A stretch of 64,000 bases of DNA from Piromyces finnis. Lineage: Eukaryota; Neocallimastigomycota; Neocallimastigomycetes; Neocallimastigales; Neocallimastigaceae. A program made the position numbers and the translations under genes. A model generated the notes under the pieces. The model had not been told where the DNA came from and ran no database searches. It worked only from the letters and a program-made list of their open reading frames with translations. Shown here in pieces: positions 40,736 to 54,141 of this stretch. Each line of letters begins with the position of its first letter. Positions within the stretch are counted from its first letter, which is position 1. Where the stretch lies: NCBI GenBank assembly GCA_002104945.1, contig MCFH01000024.1:248001-312000 (forward strand), in the 5' to 3' direction.

Positions 40736-42217
40736 TTAATTATTTCTTTTAATTGATGATGTAGTCTTCAAACTTTCTTCAATTAATTTTGCATTTTCAT
40801 TCACAAAATTAATTTTAATATTTTCCCAAATTTTTTGAGAAATCATAAACCATTCTTTTTCATATAATTTTGGAAAGGTATTAATAGATAGTGAGTTTAC
40901 TGAAGTATGTTTCATACGATCATTTATGTTTGAAATTTTGTTTTCTTGTTCTAATAAACTATGCATATTTTTTCTTGGTATATGATAAATCTGTTGTCTT
41001 AAATTTTCAATAAGTAGCTTAAATATATGCTTATTTACATTTTTACTATTTTGTGTTTTGCTATTCTGATTATCTTGAGATTTATAAAATGGTAAAAAGA
41101 AGAAATTTGCAACATTTGTAGCATTTTCTGGTGTAATGTCAGGCATTTTTATTAATCCTTTAACCTTTAATTTTGAATCTTTAAAATATTTATTAAGCTT
41201 TCTATTGAAGTTTCTTGCAACCTCAAGTGAAAAATATTCCGGAGTACATTTATTATTAACAAACACTATCTTTGGATATATATCATTATTATCTCTATCA
41301 CCATCAATATTATATTGCCTATTTATATTATTTTCAAGAGCATTATATTCATATTTATTCTTTTTATCGCTTGATGATCCGTATGATTCCATAATATTTT
41401 CAATTGTTTTTATAAGTTGCCAAAGACTTACATCATTGATATCATCACTGACAGCAACAACAACATGGCAAATTAAGAATAAAAATAATGCAAATTGAAA
41501 AGATTGAATACTATTCCATAAATCAGGCTCTTTAGAATAATTTTCGGGAATGCTATTTTCATAATTTCTTCTTCTTTTCTCAGATTTGAATTTTCTAAGA
41601 ATTGGTTGGGTATCTAATATAATTACTCTTTCTTCAGTAAGATACATGTCAATACCAACTGTATCTTTTTTGGAAATTAATTTAGGGCCTTTTTTATTAT
41701 TTTTTATTTTTGAAAAATGTGAAACAATCGTTGTCTTCCCAACGTTTTCATGACCAATAAACCCAATGACAAATGCATCAACCTTATCAACTAAAACTTT
41801 ATTTACTTGATCGTATAATATTCTATAATTCTCATCCATCAGTGACAAAAGTTCTGTTTTTTGATTTGCTTTATTTAACTTTGTAGATAATAATGATGAA
41901 TTACCTCCATTTGATAAATCCTGTTTTCCTCTCTCAGATTTTAAAGGTGATTTTAATATTTTTTTAATATCAGATGAATTTTGAGTTAAAATTTGATATG
42001 AAACATTGCTATCATTTCTTTTTCCATTATATACATCTTTACTCCATTTATCTCTTCTTAAATCTTCATTATTATAAATATAGATTTTACTATTATTTTT
42101 TTCATCAAATAAACCTCTTTCCTTTCCTTTCCCTTTTCTTTCACGAGCTTCATAATCATCCGTGTAATCTCGTTTTTTAATAATTACATTTTCTGGCATA
42201 TAGCTATTATGATTCAT
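40736..42217 (-). CDS. SMG9-like nonsense-mediated decay factor
   Basis: One uninterrupted exon of 493 residues. Residues 1-150 are charged and disordered. A G-domain-like fold starts at about 160: VIGFIGHENVGKTTIVSHF (P-loop GxxxxGKT), GIDMYLTEERVIILDTQPIL, and FALFLFLICHVVVAVSDDI, with a nucleotide-fold NNKCTPEYF later. This order (GID..T.ERI..LDTQP then a hydrophobic CHVV strand) is diagnostic of SMG9, which with SMG8 binds and restrains the SMG1 kinase that phosphorylates UPF1. The C-terminal 150 residues are Asn-rich. Budding and fission yeast lack SMG1, SMG8 and SMG9. The lack of introns contrasts with the neighbouring intron-dense genes. Confidence 0.87.
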   Translation of the reverse strand: MNHNSYMPENVIIKKRDYTDDYEARERKGKGKERGLFDEKNNSKIYIYNNEDLRRDKWSKDVYNGKRNDSNVSYQILTQNSSDIKKILKSPLKSERGKQDLSNGGNSSLLSTKLNKANQKTELLSLMDENYRILYDQVNKVLVDKVDAFVIGFIGHENVGKTTIVSHFSKIKNNKKGPKLISKKDTVGIDMYLTEERVIILDTQPILRKFKSEKRRRNYENSIPENYSKEPDLWNSIQSFQFALFLFLICHVVVAVSDDINDVSLWQLIKTIENIMESYGSSSDKKNKYEYNALENNINRQYNIDGDRDNNDIYPKIVFVNNKCTPEYFSLEVARNFNRKLNKYFKDSKLKVKGLIKMPDITPENATNVANFFFLPFYKSQDNQNSKTQNSKNVNKHIFKLLIENLRQQIYHIPRKNMHSLLEQENKISNINDRMKHTSVNSLSINTFPKLYEKEWFMISQKIWENIKINFVNENAKLIEESLKTTSSIKRNN

Positions 42218-42300
42218 TATTAATTACGACAACATTAATATTTCTTATACTTCATTGAAAACAATTATATTACTGTCTAATACCTTTTAATATTAATGAT

Positions 42301-42346
<46 letters not shown>

Positions 42347-43368
42347 TATATATATATAAAATAAAAATTAATTTTGTTGTAAAAGACTGTTATTATATCT
42401 GTTAATAAATTTTATTGTATAATAAGTAAATTCTTATTTATTTTTATTTAAATTAAATATAATAATAATAATAATATTATTATATTATTATTATTAATCT
42501 TTTTTTTTTTTTTTTTTTATAGTTTATAACATAAATTATTTTATTTTATATCTATATGACATTGATTTTCATCTTTAGCTGTCAAAATTACTTTATATAT
42601 ATATTTTAATATGTGTATAATTATATAATATCAATTAATTTTGTTATTTACATTTAAACCTATGTATAATAATAAATATAAAAATGATAATATTATTATT
42701 ATAAATAAAAGCCTAGTTGCAGTTTTTTTTTTTTTTAAGCTATTTTTTATTATATATTTTTTCTTTTTGAAATAAAAATTCAAAAAGAATTTCAAATAAA
42801 AATTATTTATTTTATATATATTTATATGAACATTTTGAAATTTTTTTATACATACATTTATATAAATTCCAATATACTTTAATATATTAATTCAAATATA
42901 TTATTATTTCTACTAATAACTTTGGACATAATAATATATAAATAAAATTTAATAATATATTATACAAATATAAATTTAATGCAAAAGAAAAACAATATCA
43001 ACAACAATAATAAGAAAAAAAAAAAAACTTTTAAATTAGGAAAGGCTTAACTATCGGATGAATCACAAGAATATATATAGATTAATAACAATAGGAATGA
43101 TGTTTTTTTTTTTAAAAAGAATACTTTAAACATATTATTATTCTTTTTTGTATTATGTATAATTTTTATTAATTTATGAATAAAAATATTTATTATTGAA
43201 ATTTAAATAATTATATTAAATAATAAAATATATATAAGAAAAAATTTCTTATATTTTTAGTTATTTGAAGTTATGATAATAAATGATTATAATTAATGTA
43301 ATAATGAAAAAATAAAATAAAACAACTTCTTATTTAACTGGTATACATGGAAAAATTAAATAAAAAAA
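42218..43368. other. Intergenic region upstream of SMG9
   Basis: 1.15 kb between SMG9 (5' end) and the 3' end of the Pol alpha gene. It holds an AAT array at 42302-42347, poly-T at 42500-42518 and T(n)A(n) near 43102-43118. No gene was recognised. Confidence 0.7.
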
Positions 43369-45053
43369 TTATGAAAATTGTTTAAGATTTCTGAAAATTT
43401 TTGATAAATCTACGAATTTTCTTGCATTTCTTTTCATATAGTTGTCAGCAATGGTTTTTAAATTTTCGTAATCCTTTTCAAATGTAATGGCACCATTATA
43501 TCTTCTATCATCTAATATTAATAAATAAATAAACAAACAAATAAATATATTATCTTTATTCTTCTTCTTATACTATCAAAAAGTGTATAATAATTACCTT
43601 TGTTTTTATCTCTGTATATTTCTTTCATTTTTTTAGTATCAAATAAATGAATATAATAATCTAATTGAGTATATAACATTTTATCTGTGTACTATATATG
43701 AAATATATGAAAAATAATTTTAGAAAATATAGCTCAAAAATAATATAATTTTAACTATGAATCGTATTTTAAATTATAATTACTTGATGTGAAATGGTTC
43801 CGTTACATCCAGGATATAAACATTTTGTTCCATATACGGATAATTGTCTAGTATGTGTGGCACATATATCATCACAAATTAAAACACTATTATTATATTC
43901 CCTTATGTGTTTTCTTATTGAACAGTGTAATTGCGCTGCTAATGATGTAATAGGTATTGCTTTTTTACAATTTGGACAACTAAAGTTAATTATATAATTT
44001 TTGTCCTATTTGTAAAATTTTTTGTTAATTATTTAAAATTAGTTTTAATTTTATTATTATTATTTAACATTACTTTATATATATATTTATATTTATATTT
44101 ATATTTTTATTATTTTAAGTATTTATATTAATCTTTACTTTTAGGTCTTCCGTTTTAATTTCGTAACCTGCAAATTCATACTTTTGTTTACAATGAATAC
44201 ATTTAGGAATCCATTTTTCAACATTTTTGAATTTTTCTTCAATAGAAATATGTGATTCAAAGGTGAAATCATTATTATTATCATTATTTAAAAACATGTT
44301 AGCTTGATATTTAGCAGCATCAAGACCTATTCGTAATAAAAGTATTTATATGATAATAATAAATATTAAATTAATATTAATATGTATAAAAAAAAGATAA
44401 ATAAAACATATTAAAATTACCTAAACATTTTGATAATTTATAACCATCAGTTTCTTCAATTGGTTCACACAAACGCATAATTGGAGGTAATATTTGCTGA
44501 TTGAGGTACCATTCGTGATCTATTTTTTTTTTTTTTAATTTTTATAAATTATTAATTCAATAATTATTATAAAATATAATATATACTTTATATATATTTT
44601 TATAATTACCAATTTCTAATTTTTCATTCATTTTTAGTTCATCCGGATGATAAGCCCTTTCGGCAAAACTTTTCTTATCATCGTCTTTACAGATAATATA
44701 TTGTATAGTATCACCAGCGTGACAACCAATACCTCTAGCTTTTAATCTTAATGCAACTTGTACGTGTGGTTGAGCTTTTATATCAGGATAATCTTCAGGA
44801 TTTTTAGATAAAGACTATTTTATGTATATTATTTTTTTTTTTAAATTTTTATTTTTATTAATTTTTTTATACTAATATATTGTTTTTTTAAACAATATAA
44901 TATATATGATATAAACCTTGTTGATTATGAAATCCTCAGCTGAATATGAATTGTTTCTTATACCTTCTGAAAGTTTTTCTAAGTATTCATATATATTTTC
45001 TATGGACTTTTCACGGTCAATATCTGAGAAAAGTTGATCAAGTATGAAACTAT

Positions 45054-45089
<36 letters not shown>

Positions 45090-45158
45090 ACAAACAAACA
45101 AACAAACAAACAAATAAATAAATAAATAAATAAATAAATAAACAAACAAACAAACAAA

Positions 45159-45197
<39 letters not shown>

Positions 45198-48100
45198 ATA
45201 TATATATATATTATAATATAATATATTCTTTAAAAATATTAATTATTGGTTAATCTTACTTTGATGCATCAATAGATAGTTTACACCATTCACGTCTGAC
45301 AACATCGATACCCTTTTTCTCAATAAATCTTTTACTATTGGATTCATCAACAGTTAATGCTGCGTACTTCTTTTTTTTCAATAACAACATCTTTCTGAAA
45401 TATCCATCAATTTCAATTTCTAATAATTTATACTTTTCATTAACAGATGACTTAATTTCGTTACCAATCTTTTTAACAATATCCAAATTATCTGTATTTG
45501 TATTAATCATAATTGAATCTGTATCACCATATATAACCTATAATAATAGGATATTTACATTTATAGAGATTATTAAATAAAGATATAAAAATATATTAGT
45601 ATTTAATAAAAGTATTGAATAAATTTTTTTTTTTATTATCATTTAATATTACATCATATCCTTTCTCTTCAGCTAATGTTTTAGTATTTTGTAAAATTTC
45701 TCTACCTTTTGATGTGATTAACATAGCAATTGGTTTGGCATAAAATCTTGACAAATTATAACCTAAACAACCGTACATACTGTTAGCAGTTAATTTGAGA
45801 GCCTTTTGTCTTATATCAAGCTATAAAAAATTATAAATTAGATTAAAATTTGTTTTTAATATATAATTAAATTTATATATATTAATTAAAATTTATAATT
45901 TTTATATTCTTATTAAACTTACAGAAATCAATTCTGCAGGATCATTACATGTTTTAATAATAGATTTAACTTGTCTACGACGTTGAACAAGCTTTTTTAA
46001 TAACTTTGGCAATACACCTTGTTCCAAAGATGAGTCTGGAACTTCTGGAACTTTCGTATTTTCTTCATCATCATCATTAAACTTAATTTTTTAAAGAAAT
46101 AAAAAACAATTTTTGTAAGTTTTAGATAATAAATTATTATTATTATTATTAACATATTATTAGTTTACATCTTTTCTATTGACAGTAGTAAAACATATAT
46201 TAAATTCTTGTATAATAGATGGATATAAACTGTTGAAATCTAGAAGTAAAATATATTTATCATAAAATCCTTTTTTTGGATCAAGAACAAGACCACCAGA
46301 ATATGCGGCTTTCTTTTTGGTTCCAGAATTACCTTAATATTTAAAAATATATATAATATAATATTGTAAGCAATGATGCTACGTTATATACTATTTATGA
46401 ATAATTAAACATACCATTTTGTCTTTTTTTATAATCATATTTGTCTGGGCATATAAATTTTTTCCCATGAAATTCATGTAATAATAAATATTCGTTTCTA
46501 TCAGCACGTGCACCACATAATGTTCTAGACCAAAGATTACCAGCTAATTTTGTTAATTGATTCGTTAAAGGTAACAATTGAATTTTAAACATTAATGCAG
46601 AGGAAAGGAAAGAATCAAATTCTGTATGTTGAATTAAATGCAATAAATCGTTTGCTTGCCAGAAATACTTTGCGATTTTTTCTGGTTCTATATCTTCACG
46701 ATTAATATTAAGAAGTAATTTTGATAAATGAGTTAAACCGTTATTTGATGATTTTACATAATCCTTCAGAAATAATTTAAAATACAATAAAATTTAGAAA
46801 TATAATCTTATTAAATTTTTGAATTATAAGTTAATTTATTCATACTTTTGCTCCATAATATGTATCGCAAAGTAATCTACCGCATGTTACAGTTCTTTCA
46901 GCTAATGATGTTTCACCCATACCACCAGCACCAGCTTGAAGATTTGGCCACCTTTAATTTAATAATTTGATTTAAAAAAAAATTAAGAATTAAAAATTAT
47001 TAATTTTGTAATCATAAAGTATTTATTTTATTATATTTAAATTTAATTTACATAGATCTACGAAGTCTTCCTATTCTTGACCAATTTAAAGTCCCTAATG
47101 ATTTCATACGGTGTAATAAAACATCAAGATGAAATCCAATAAAGTTATGACCAACAATTATATCTGGGTCTTGTCTTTGAATAATGGCTATTAAATAATA
47201 AAAAATCATTTTTAGTATTATTTATTTAATTATATAATATTAATTAATTTTTATTTTCCATAATTATTGTAGTTTACCCATTAAAAGGTTTAATAAAGCA
47301 TTTTCATTTGGAACAACTTCAACTTTTTTACTTCTTTTGGATAATAATTCCTTAAATCCCATTGGAAATGGTACATCATCCAATTTTCGAACAATAGTAA
47401 ATTGATGATGTTCTTGTCTTGCATTAGAATTATGATCCATAATATTCACTTTTCATTATTATATATATTAAATAAATATATATCAATATTTTATTATAAT
47501 CAAATAATAATAAAACTTTTTATTTAATTAGTTTTACCTTCTGGATAGACCATTGCACTAGCAATGACGATTTCATTTATATTTTTTACCGTATTAAGTA
47601 CAGTTTTTATATTTAAACACATTACAACAAATGGTGGAATTTCTTTAATTATATTTGGATCATCTTCACTGCAAACAGAAATTAGTTTTGGTGAATTAAC
47701 AGAAACTTCAGTTTTACACCATGAAATCTTTAATAGTTTATGATATAATTAATAAAATTTAATGAAGCAAATATGTTTATATTAATAAATTTAATTAAAA
47801 AACTATATATAAATACATATATATTTAGTTTTTTAAAACTTACATTTCTTTGACTTTTGGTATAATTTGTAATTTTTAACCAACATGGTCCCATTAATTT
47901 TCTTTTAATGATTAAAAGTTCTAATGCACTTGTGTCAGTTCCAAAAATTTTACTGAAGGTTTTTCCGGTTAAGTCAGATGGTAATTGATTATCTTTTTCA
48001 TTATAAATTTTTATTATTTACTATTTATTTATAATTATATAAAATCAATTTATTGATTCTCTACTAACCTTTAAAAGAATATACTGTTTTAAAATAATGA

Positions 48101-50202
48101 GCTTTTAAAGGAACGTCAGGTTCTTCAAATGCGTATTTTCTTTCAACATCTTTACATTTCCATGAAGAAATCTTATATTTTTTTCTTATAGATTCTAATT
48201 CGTTGTAAACATCAATCATCGTAACTTCTTTATCAGTTTCCTTACCGTCATCTGTAACATTTACATATATTAGAATTTTAATATTTTTTTTTTAAAAAAA
48301 TTTAATAATAATATGAATGAAAAGAATTTTACTATCTAGCATTTTAGATCTTGGTAAAACATAAAGGTTTCTCATAATATTATTGACTGTTACACAACAA
48401 CTAATGAATTTTTTATTTTTTTTATCATAAACCTAAAAAACAAAAAATGTTAATGTTTATAATATATATTAAGTTATTCAATATTTATTTATCAACCTTT
48501 CCTAATAAGTATACAGATCCTAATTTTTCTAAAGCATCAAACCAGTAAAATAAGAAATATTCACCATTATTTTCTTCAAATTCTATTTTTTGATCATTTG
48601 AAAATAAAGGCTGACTTTTTGACTTATTATTAGAAATTGATTGATGAATATTAACCCAATCTTGTTGTGTATTTTTAACTTCTGGTTCCATAGATGCTTC
48701 AATTTCTTTCTTAATTTTATTTTCTTTACTAGGAGAAATATCCATTTGATTATTATTTTTATTTATATTGTTATCATTCATATCAATCTTATTTTCTTTT
48801 TTGACGATTGATTCGTCAAATGAAACTATCTCTTTTTTAATTTTATATGGGGACATTATTGGTGAAGTTGTTGGCGAAATTGGTGATCTAATAGGGGATA
48901 TTATCGGTTTCATTGGAGTTTTTTGGATGCTATCATCTTCTTCAATTTTTACTTTTACTAATTTCTCTGGTCTTTCTTCTTTTTTAATATTTGTTGAATC
49001 GAATAATGGTATATCTTCTTGTAAATCAATTTTATAATCATTATCTAAAAATTGATTTTGATTCATATTCTGAAAAAATAAATAAAAACATTAATTTTCG
49101 TTTTTTTTTTTTTTTTAAAAAAAAGTAAATTTAATATATTGATAATATAAAATAATAAGAACCTCCACTTTATTTTTCATATTTGTTAATTTAGATGGTT
49201 TATTTATGGGTGCTTGACTTGATACTTGTTTATCAAGTTCACCTAATAATGAGTTTAAAAAAGCATCATCATCAACATTATTACTATTCGAAGAAAGATG
49301 CTTTTTTTTATATTTAAAAAAAAAAAAAATTTAATATAATATATTAAAATTAAAAGTTTTATATATATATATATATATTTATTATTTATTAACTTTTTTA
49401 GCAGGTCTTGAGTTTTGCTTTGCAAACATGTGTTTAATACTTTTTGATTTCACTTTATCTTCTCTTTTTCTTTTCTTATTTTCTATGTATTATTAAATAT
49501 ATATTTTTTTAAATATTCGTATATTTTTAAAAAAATTATTAAATTGTATTGTAGAATATTTTTATATTATTACTTTGATATTTTTCTTCATCTGAAGATT
49601 CATAAAAATCATCATCATATTCGTCGAAACCATGATCTACATAACCTGAACCATCATCATCAATTACAAAATCATCGTTAATTCTTGTTTGAACAATTCT
49701 GTTATATTCTTCTTCGGTAACCTCATCATAAATATCTTCTGGGTCCTTATGTTCTTCCTTTTATTTTAAAATATTTTTTATTTTATATTAATAAAGTATT
49801 GAGTATTAATAATTATAAATACATGTATAGAGATTATAAAAATGTTATTAAAATGAGGTACTGAATATAGGAATTTTACAAATGATTATAAATTTATAAT
49901 GTTAACGAAAATTAATGATAAATTAATTAAATAAAAATTTTCAACTTAAATATTATAATTATAACAACTGAAAATAATTGTTATTATTTATTTTATTTCA
50001 TATTTAAAAACAAATGTATATACAAATATAGTTTATATGAAATTTTTAATTTTTTTATGTTAATAAAATATATATAAAACAATACTTTATATAATTGAAG
50101 TCTAGATTTTCCTTTGGAATTTCTTAACCGTTTTAATTCATTAATCCCTTCTCTTGTTGCAGATGCATTTTTATTAACATTTCCCCTTCTTGATCTTTCC
50201 AT
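43369..50202 (-). CDS. POL1: DNA polymerase alpha catalytic subunit
   Basis: B-family polymerase that extends RNA primers at replication origins and lagging strands with primase. Exons leftwards: 50202-50086, 49757-49574, 49482-49394, 49300-49163, 49069-48497, 48432-48333, 48251-48069, 47992-47844, 47727-47538, 47448-47278, 47187-47052, 46951-46846, 46763-46415, 46332-46169, 46081-45923, 45820-45653, 45537-45260, 45049-44917, 44814-44610, 44519-44421, 44326-44139, 44005-43784, 43691-43598, 43511-43369; 1445 residues, all phases closing. The N-terminus has the Pol alpha segments [14 protein letters not shown] and [14 protein letters not shown]. Then come [16 protein letters not shown] (vestigial exonuclease region), DFNSLYPS (860-867), [13 protein letters not shown] (945-957), YGDTDS (995-1000) and KKKKYAAL. 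The C-terminal zinc modules show CIHC, CPNC, CDDIC and CLYPGC. Residues 180-310 are a Ser-Pro and Lys-rich linker. Divergent from TRM5. Confidence 0.97.
45054..45200. repeat. Compound (AAAT)n/(AAAC)n tetranucleotide repeat in POL1 intron 17
   Basis: Alternating blocks of AAAT and AAAC units fill the intron almost to its acceptor (at 45050-45051 on the minus strand). Read on the coding strand it is TTTA/TTTG, so it also serves as the polypyrimidine-like tract of that intron. Confidence 0.92.
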
Positions 50203-51087
50203 TGTTAAAATTTATTATATAATATTCTTTATTTATATAACAAAAGATAAAAACGATATTTATAGTATTAAAAAGGAAGTAAGAAAAAAATGTTAAATTT
50301 CAATTATTATGAGAATTGCTTAGCAATAGTTTTTAATAATTTAATGTTAATAATAATTATTTTCAATTATTATTAGATAAAAAATTTTATAAACTTTTTA
50401 ATTTTACTTTATACTCTTATTTCTTCGAATATAGATATTTTAATTATAATTCATTTATAATATGTAACTATTATCTTATTTTATCACTTATTTAAAGGTA
50501 ATTTTTTTTTAAAAAAAAAAGACGATTTTTTTAAAAATAATGAAAAAATGAATAAAATAATATTTTTTGTAGAATTAATAATAAAACACGTGAATTATTG
50601 ATGACTAATAACTTTATTTTCCAGGATTTTAACACAAGAATATAAATGTATGATTTTTTCACATTATTTTTAATTAATTTTATTATGTTTTTTTTTTTTT
50701 TTTTTATTATTATTATTATTATATTTAATCTTATTTTTATATCTTTTATTAAATAAACAATATTTACATAGTTTTCTTTTTTTTAGTTTTCTATTTTTAA
50801 ACATTAAAACATGAATTAATAAAAGCATTTATATAATATTTAAAATATATAATATCATTAAAATATTTATGTTTTTATTGATCTATATTAATTTTTATGT
50901 AGAACAACGATATTTTATATTTTTTAAAATTTTAAATAAAATATTTAACCAATAATAGTTTAAAATTTTCAACTTTTTTTTTTATATATATATATATTTA
51001 TCCTTTAAAAATTTTTAAAAATATTACATATATTTAATTATTTGAAGCATTTAATTTTAAAAAATTATATATATATATTATTGCAAA
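50203..51087. other. Divergent promoter region POL1 / TRM5
   Basis: 885 bp shared upstream region. A T(10)A(10) palindrome at 50502-50521 sits about 300 bp from the POL1 start; poly-T and TA runs precede TRM5. A motif ACGCGT-like MCB box, expected for replication genes of yeasts, was looked for and not found; ACACGTGA occurs once at 50587-50594. Confidence 0.6.
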
Positions 51088-53547
51088 ATGTTGGCCCCAC
51101 CAAAGAATGAAGGAATGTTTGAATTAGATAAAAAAGCATTTGATAAAGAATTAACTGTTACTGCTATAAAAATCGATGTTAAAAAAAGTTCTTTGTTTAT
51201 GAAGACTTTAGCAGAGTAATTTTCTTTCTTTTTTTCTTTTTTTTTTTTTTTTTTATTTCGAAGTTATTAAAGACTATAAAAATAAATACATAAGATTATA
51301 TCAAATTAATATGTAATTAATAAAAATCTAATTTCAATAATTATATTTAAATTTTTTAAAGTCATTTATTAAATATGAAAAGATATCAAAATATTATCGA
51401 AGATCCAGAATATGTACCACCAACAGTTGAACAAGAGCAAGGAAATAAGAGAAAAAGAAAGAATAATTCTCCAACAAAATATATTTTATTATCACCAGAT
51501 GTAAAGCAAGGTTACTAATATATTGTATATGATATATTATTTGTATGTTAAAAATTAACAATTTTATTATAAATGATATTTATTTGTTTTAATAAATGAA
51601 AATTTTATAATAAAAAAATTTAAAAGATTTAAGCAATCTTCCAGAAGAAAAGCAAAAATTTATTAAAGATGAATGCATGGAAATCAAGAATTATACTTTT
51701 ATTGTTGATTATGAATATTGGTCAACAGGTAAATTTAACTAATAATTAAATTTTATTTTTTTTATTTTAATTAATTTTTTTTTTTTTTTAAAAAAAAAAA
51801 TTAATATAATGTTATAGATGATATATTACGTTCAATTATTCCAGAAGAATATCAAATCCCAGGTTCATTTGAAACTGTCGGTCATATAGGTATAAAATAT
51901 TGTATAACTCTAATAATATCTTATAAAAACTAATTGATATATATATGCATAAATGTTAATAGCTCATTTAAATTTAAGAGAAGAATATTTACCATATAAA
52001 AAAATAATTGGAGAAATTATATTAGATGTAATTATATATAAATAAAAAATAAAAGTCTTATAATAATTAAAATGCTAAAATTTTATTAATGTCTAAAATT
52101 TATAGAAAAACAAGCACATTAAAACAGTAGTTAATAAAACCGGTAAAATTGATAATACTTTTAGATTCTTCGAAATGGAATTATTGGCTGGTGTTTGGGA
52201 TATGAATGCTGAATTGGTAAATTATATAAGATATTATATAAATTAAAATTATTTTATTAATATATATTTGTTTTTTGTTTTTTTTTTGTTTTTTTGCTAT
52301 GCAGAAAGAAAGTAACTGTAATTTCCAATTTGATTTTTCAACCGTTTACTGGAATTCAAGACTTCAAGGTGAACACGAACGTTTAGTAAAAAAATTTAAG
52401 AAAGATGAATTTATATGTATGTAAAATTATAAAATATGATTTATAATATAAAAATATTTGAAGTTATATTAATATGTTTTTTTTAATTGTTATTAATTAG
52501 GTGATGTAATGGCAGGTGTTGGTCCTTTTGCATTACCAGCAGCAAAGAACAAAGGTTCTATTGTATTTGCCAATGATTTAAATCCAAAATCTTATGAATA
52601 CTTAAAGAAAAATGTCGAAAATAATAAATTAGTAAATAAAGTATTTTCATACAATTTGGATGGTCGTGATTTTATAAAGAATTCTTTAAATTATTTAAAT
52701 GATAAATCAGTTCAATCCAAGGTTATTGAACAACGTAGAAAGGATAAAATTGAAGCTATTCGCAGAAAGTTAAAAAAACATAATGTTAAAAATACTAACA
52801 ATGTTCCAGAAAAAGAAAATGTAAACAATTACAATGAAGATTTATTTAAAACTGAGAATGATTCACCAGTATTATTCCAACATTATGTTATGAATTTACC
52901 TGCAATTGCTATTGAATTTTTAGGTAAATATTTATAATAGCTCATTTAAAGAAATTTAAATTTCATAATATAATAAAATAAACTCAATGTTTATACATAT
53001 ATAAAATATATATTTAGACGCATTTAGAGGAATATTCAAAGAATACAAAGGTAAAATAAAATTCGAGCAATTCCCAACCATCCATTGTCATTGTTTCTCT
53101 GCTGCTGAAGATAGACATTCTGAAATAAAAAGTGTAAGAAATATTTTATAGTTATTATAATAATATAAATTTAAAAATTAATAATTATTAAATAATAAAT
53201 ACGTTGGTATTGTTTATAGAGAGTTGAAGCTGCACTTGGACATACTCTTGATGACAAGTATATAAAAGAAATTTATTTTGTTAGATCTGTTGCACCAAAT
53301 AAAGATATGTATTGTATTTCTTTTGTCTTACCACCAGAAGTAGCATTCATGGATGAAAAGTAATGTAAATTTTTCCATTTATATTCTTTTATAATAATAA
53401 AAATATATTAAATTATTTTGGATTACTAATAAAGTTAAACATAATTTTATATCCATTTTTAGGGAATCACAATCTAATAAAAGAAAACTTGGTAATGAAG
53501 ATGCCATATCTGAAGAAAATAAAGAAAAAGTTAAAAAAATAAATTAA
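51088..53547 (+). CDS. TRM5: tRNA (guanine37-N1)-methyltransferase
   Basis: Methylates N1 of G37 next to the anticodon, using S-adenosylmethionine, preventing frameshifts. Eleven exons, 51088-51215, 51362-51510, 51627-51728, 51818-51889, 51963-52027, 52106-52216, 52305-52416, 52501-52923, 53018-53133, 53220-53359 and 53463-53547, give 500 residues. Family signatures: [49 protein letters not shown], the SAM-binding [15 protein letters not shown] and [11 protein letters not shown], then [14 protein letters not shown] (NPP-type motif) and the FSAAED end region. A Lys/Asn-rich insert of about 50 residues lies between the SAM site and the MNLPA motif. No convincing organelle presequence is visible in this model. 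A GTTACT donor is used after exon 2. Confidence 0.95.
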
Positions 53548-54141
53548 TTTTTTTTTTTTTTTTTTTTTTTAGATAATAGATTTAAAATAGAAAGTACGAC
53601 TTTATTATTGTAATAAATAATATTTTAATTCAAGTGAAATATTATATTTTTTTTATTTATTTATTTATAAAAATGTAATTTAATAAAATATTTAAAATAA
53701 AATATTGAAATATTATAGAAGATCATTTTTTTATTAAAAAATTTTTATTTTAATTATTATATATATATTGTTGTACAAAAAATTAAATATAATTTTATAC
53801 TTTTTTTTTTTTTTAATTATAAAACCATTTAATTTTAAAATAGAATATATAAAAAAGTAATTATTTAATATATAAAAATCTTAAAATTTGAAAAAAATAT
53901 TCATTTAAAGATTAGAATTTTTGATTTGTATATATATATATATATAAAATTATAAGATATACTTTAAGATTATTTGTATGATAATATTATTAATATTACA
54001 AAAAAAAAAAAAAAAGTTAATGAATATTTGATTCAATTGAATGTAAAACAATACTTTATATCAAATTAGTTATATAATTTACCACAAATAAAAATTAGAA
54101 TAATACATAATAGAAAAACTTTTTTCTTTATTATCTGATAA
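53548..54141. other. Intergenic region, nothing recognised
   Basis: 594 bp between TRM5 and PSF2, both plus strand, with poly-T and A-rich runs (54000-54015) and no further feature. Confidence 0.75.

Noticed and set aside
41136-41498. Plus-strand frame of 120 codons opposite SMG9
   Set aside because: It lies wholly inside the conserved SMG9 exon on the other strand, is hydrophobic by base composition, and has no features of its own.
45054-45200. Regularly spaced repeat that could suggest a CRISPR-like array
   Set aside because: It is a simple AAAT/AAAC tetranucleotide run without unique spacers, inside a eukaryotic intron.
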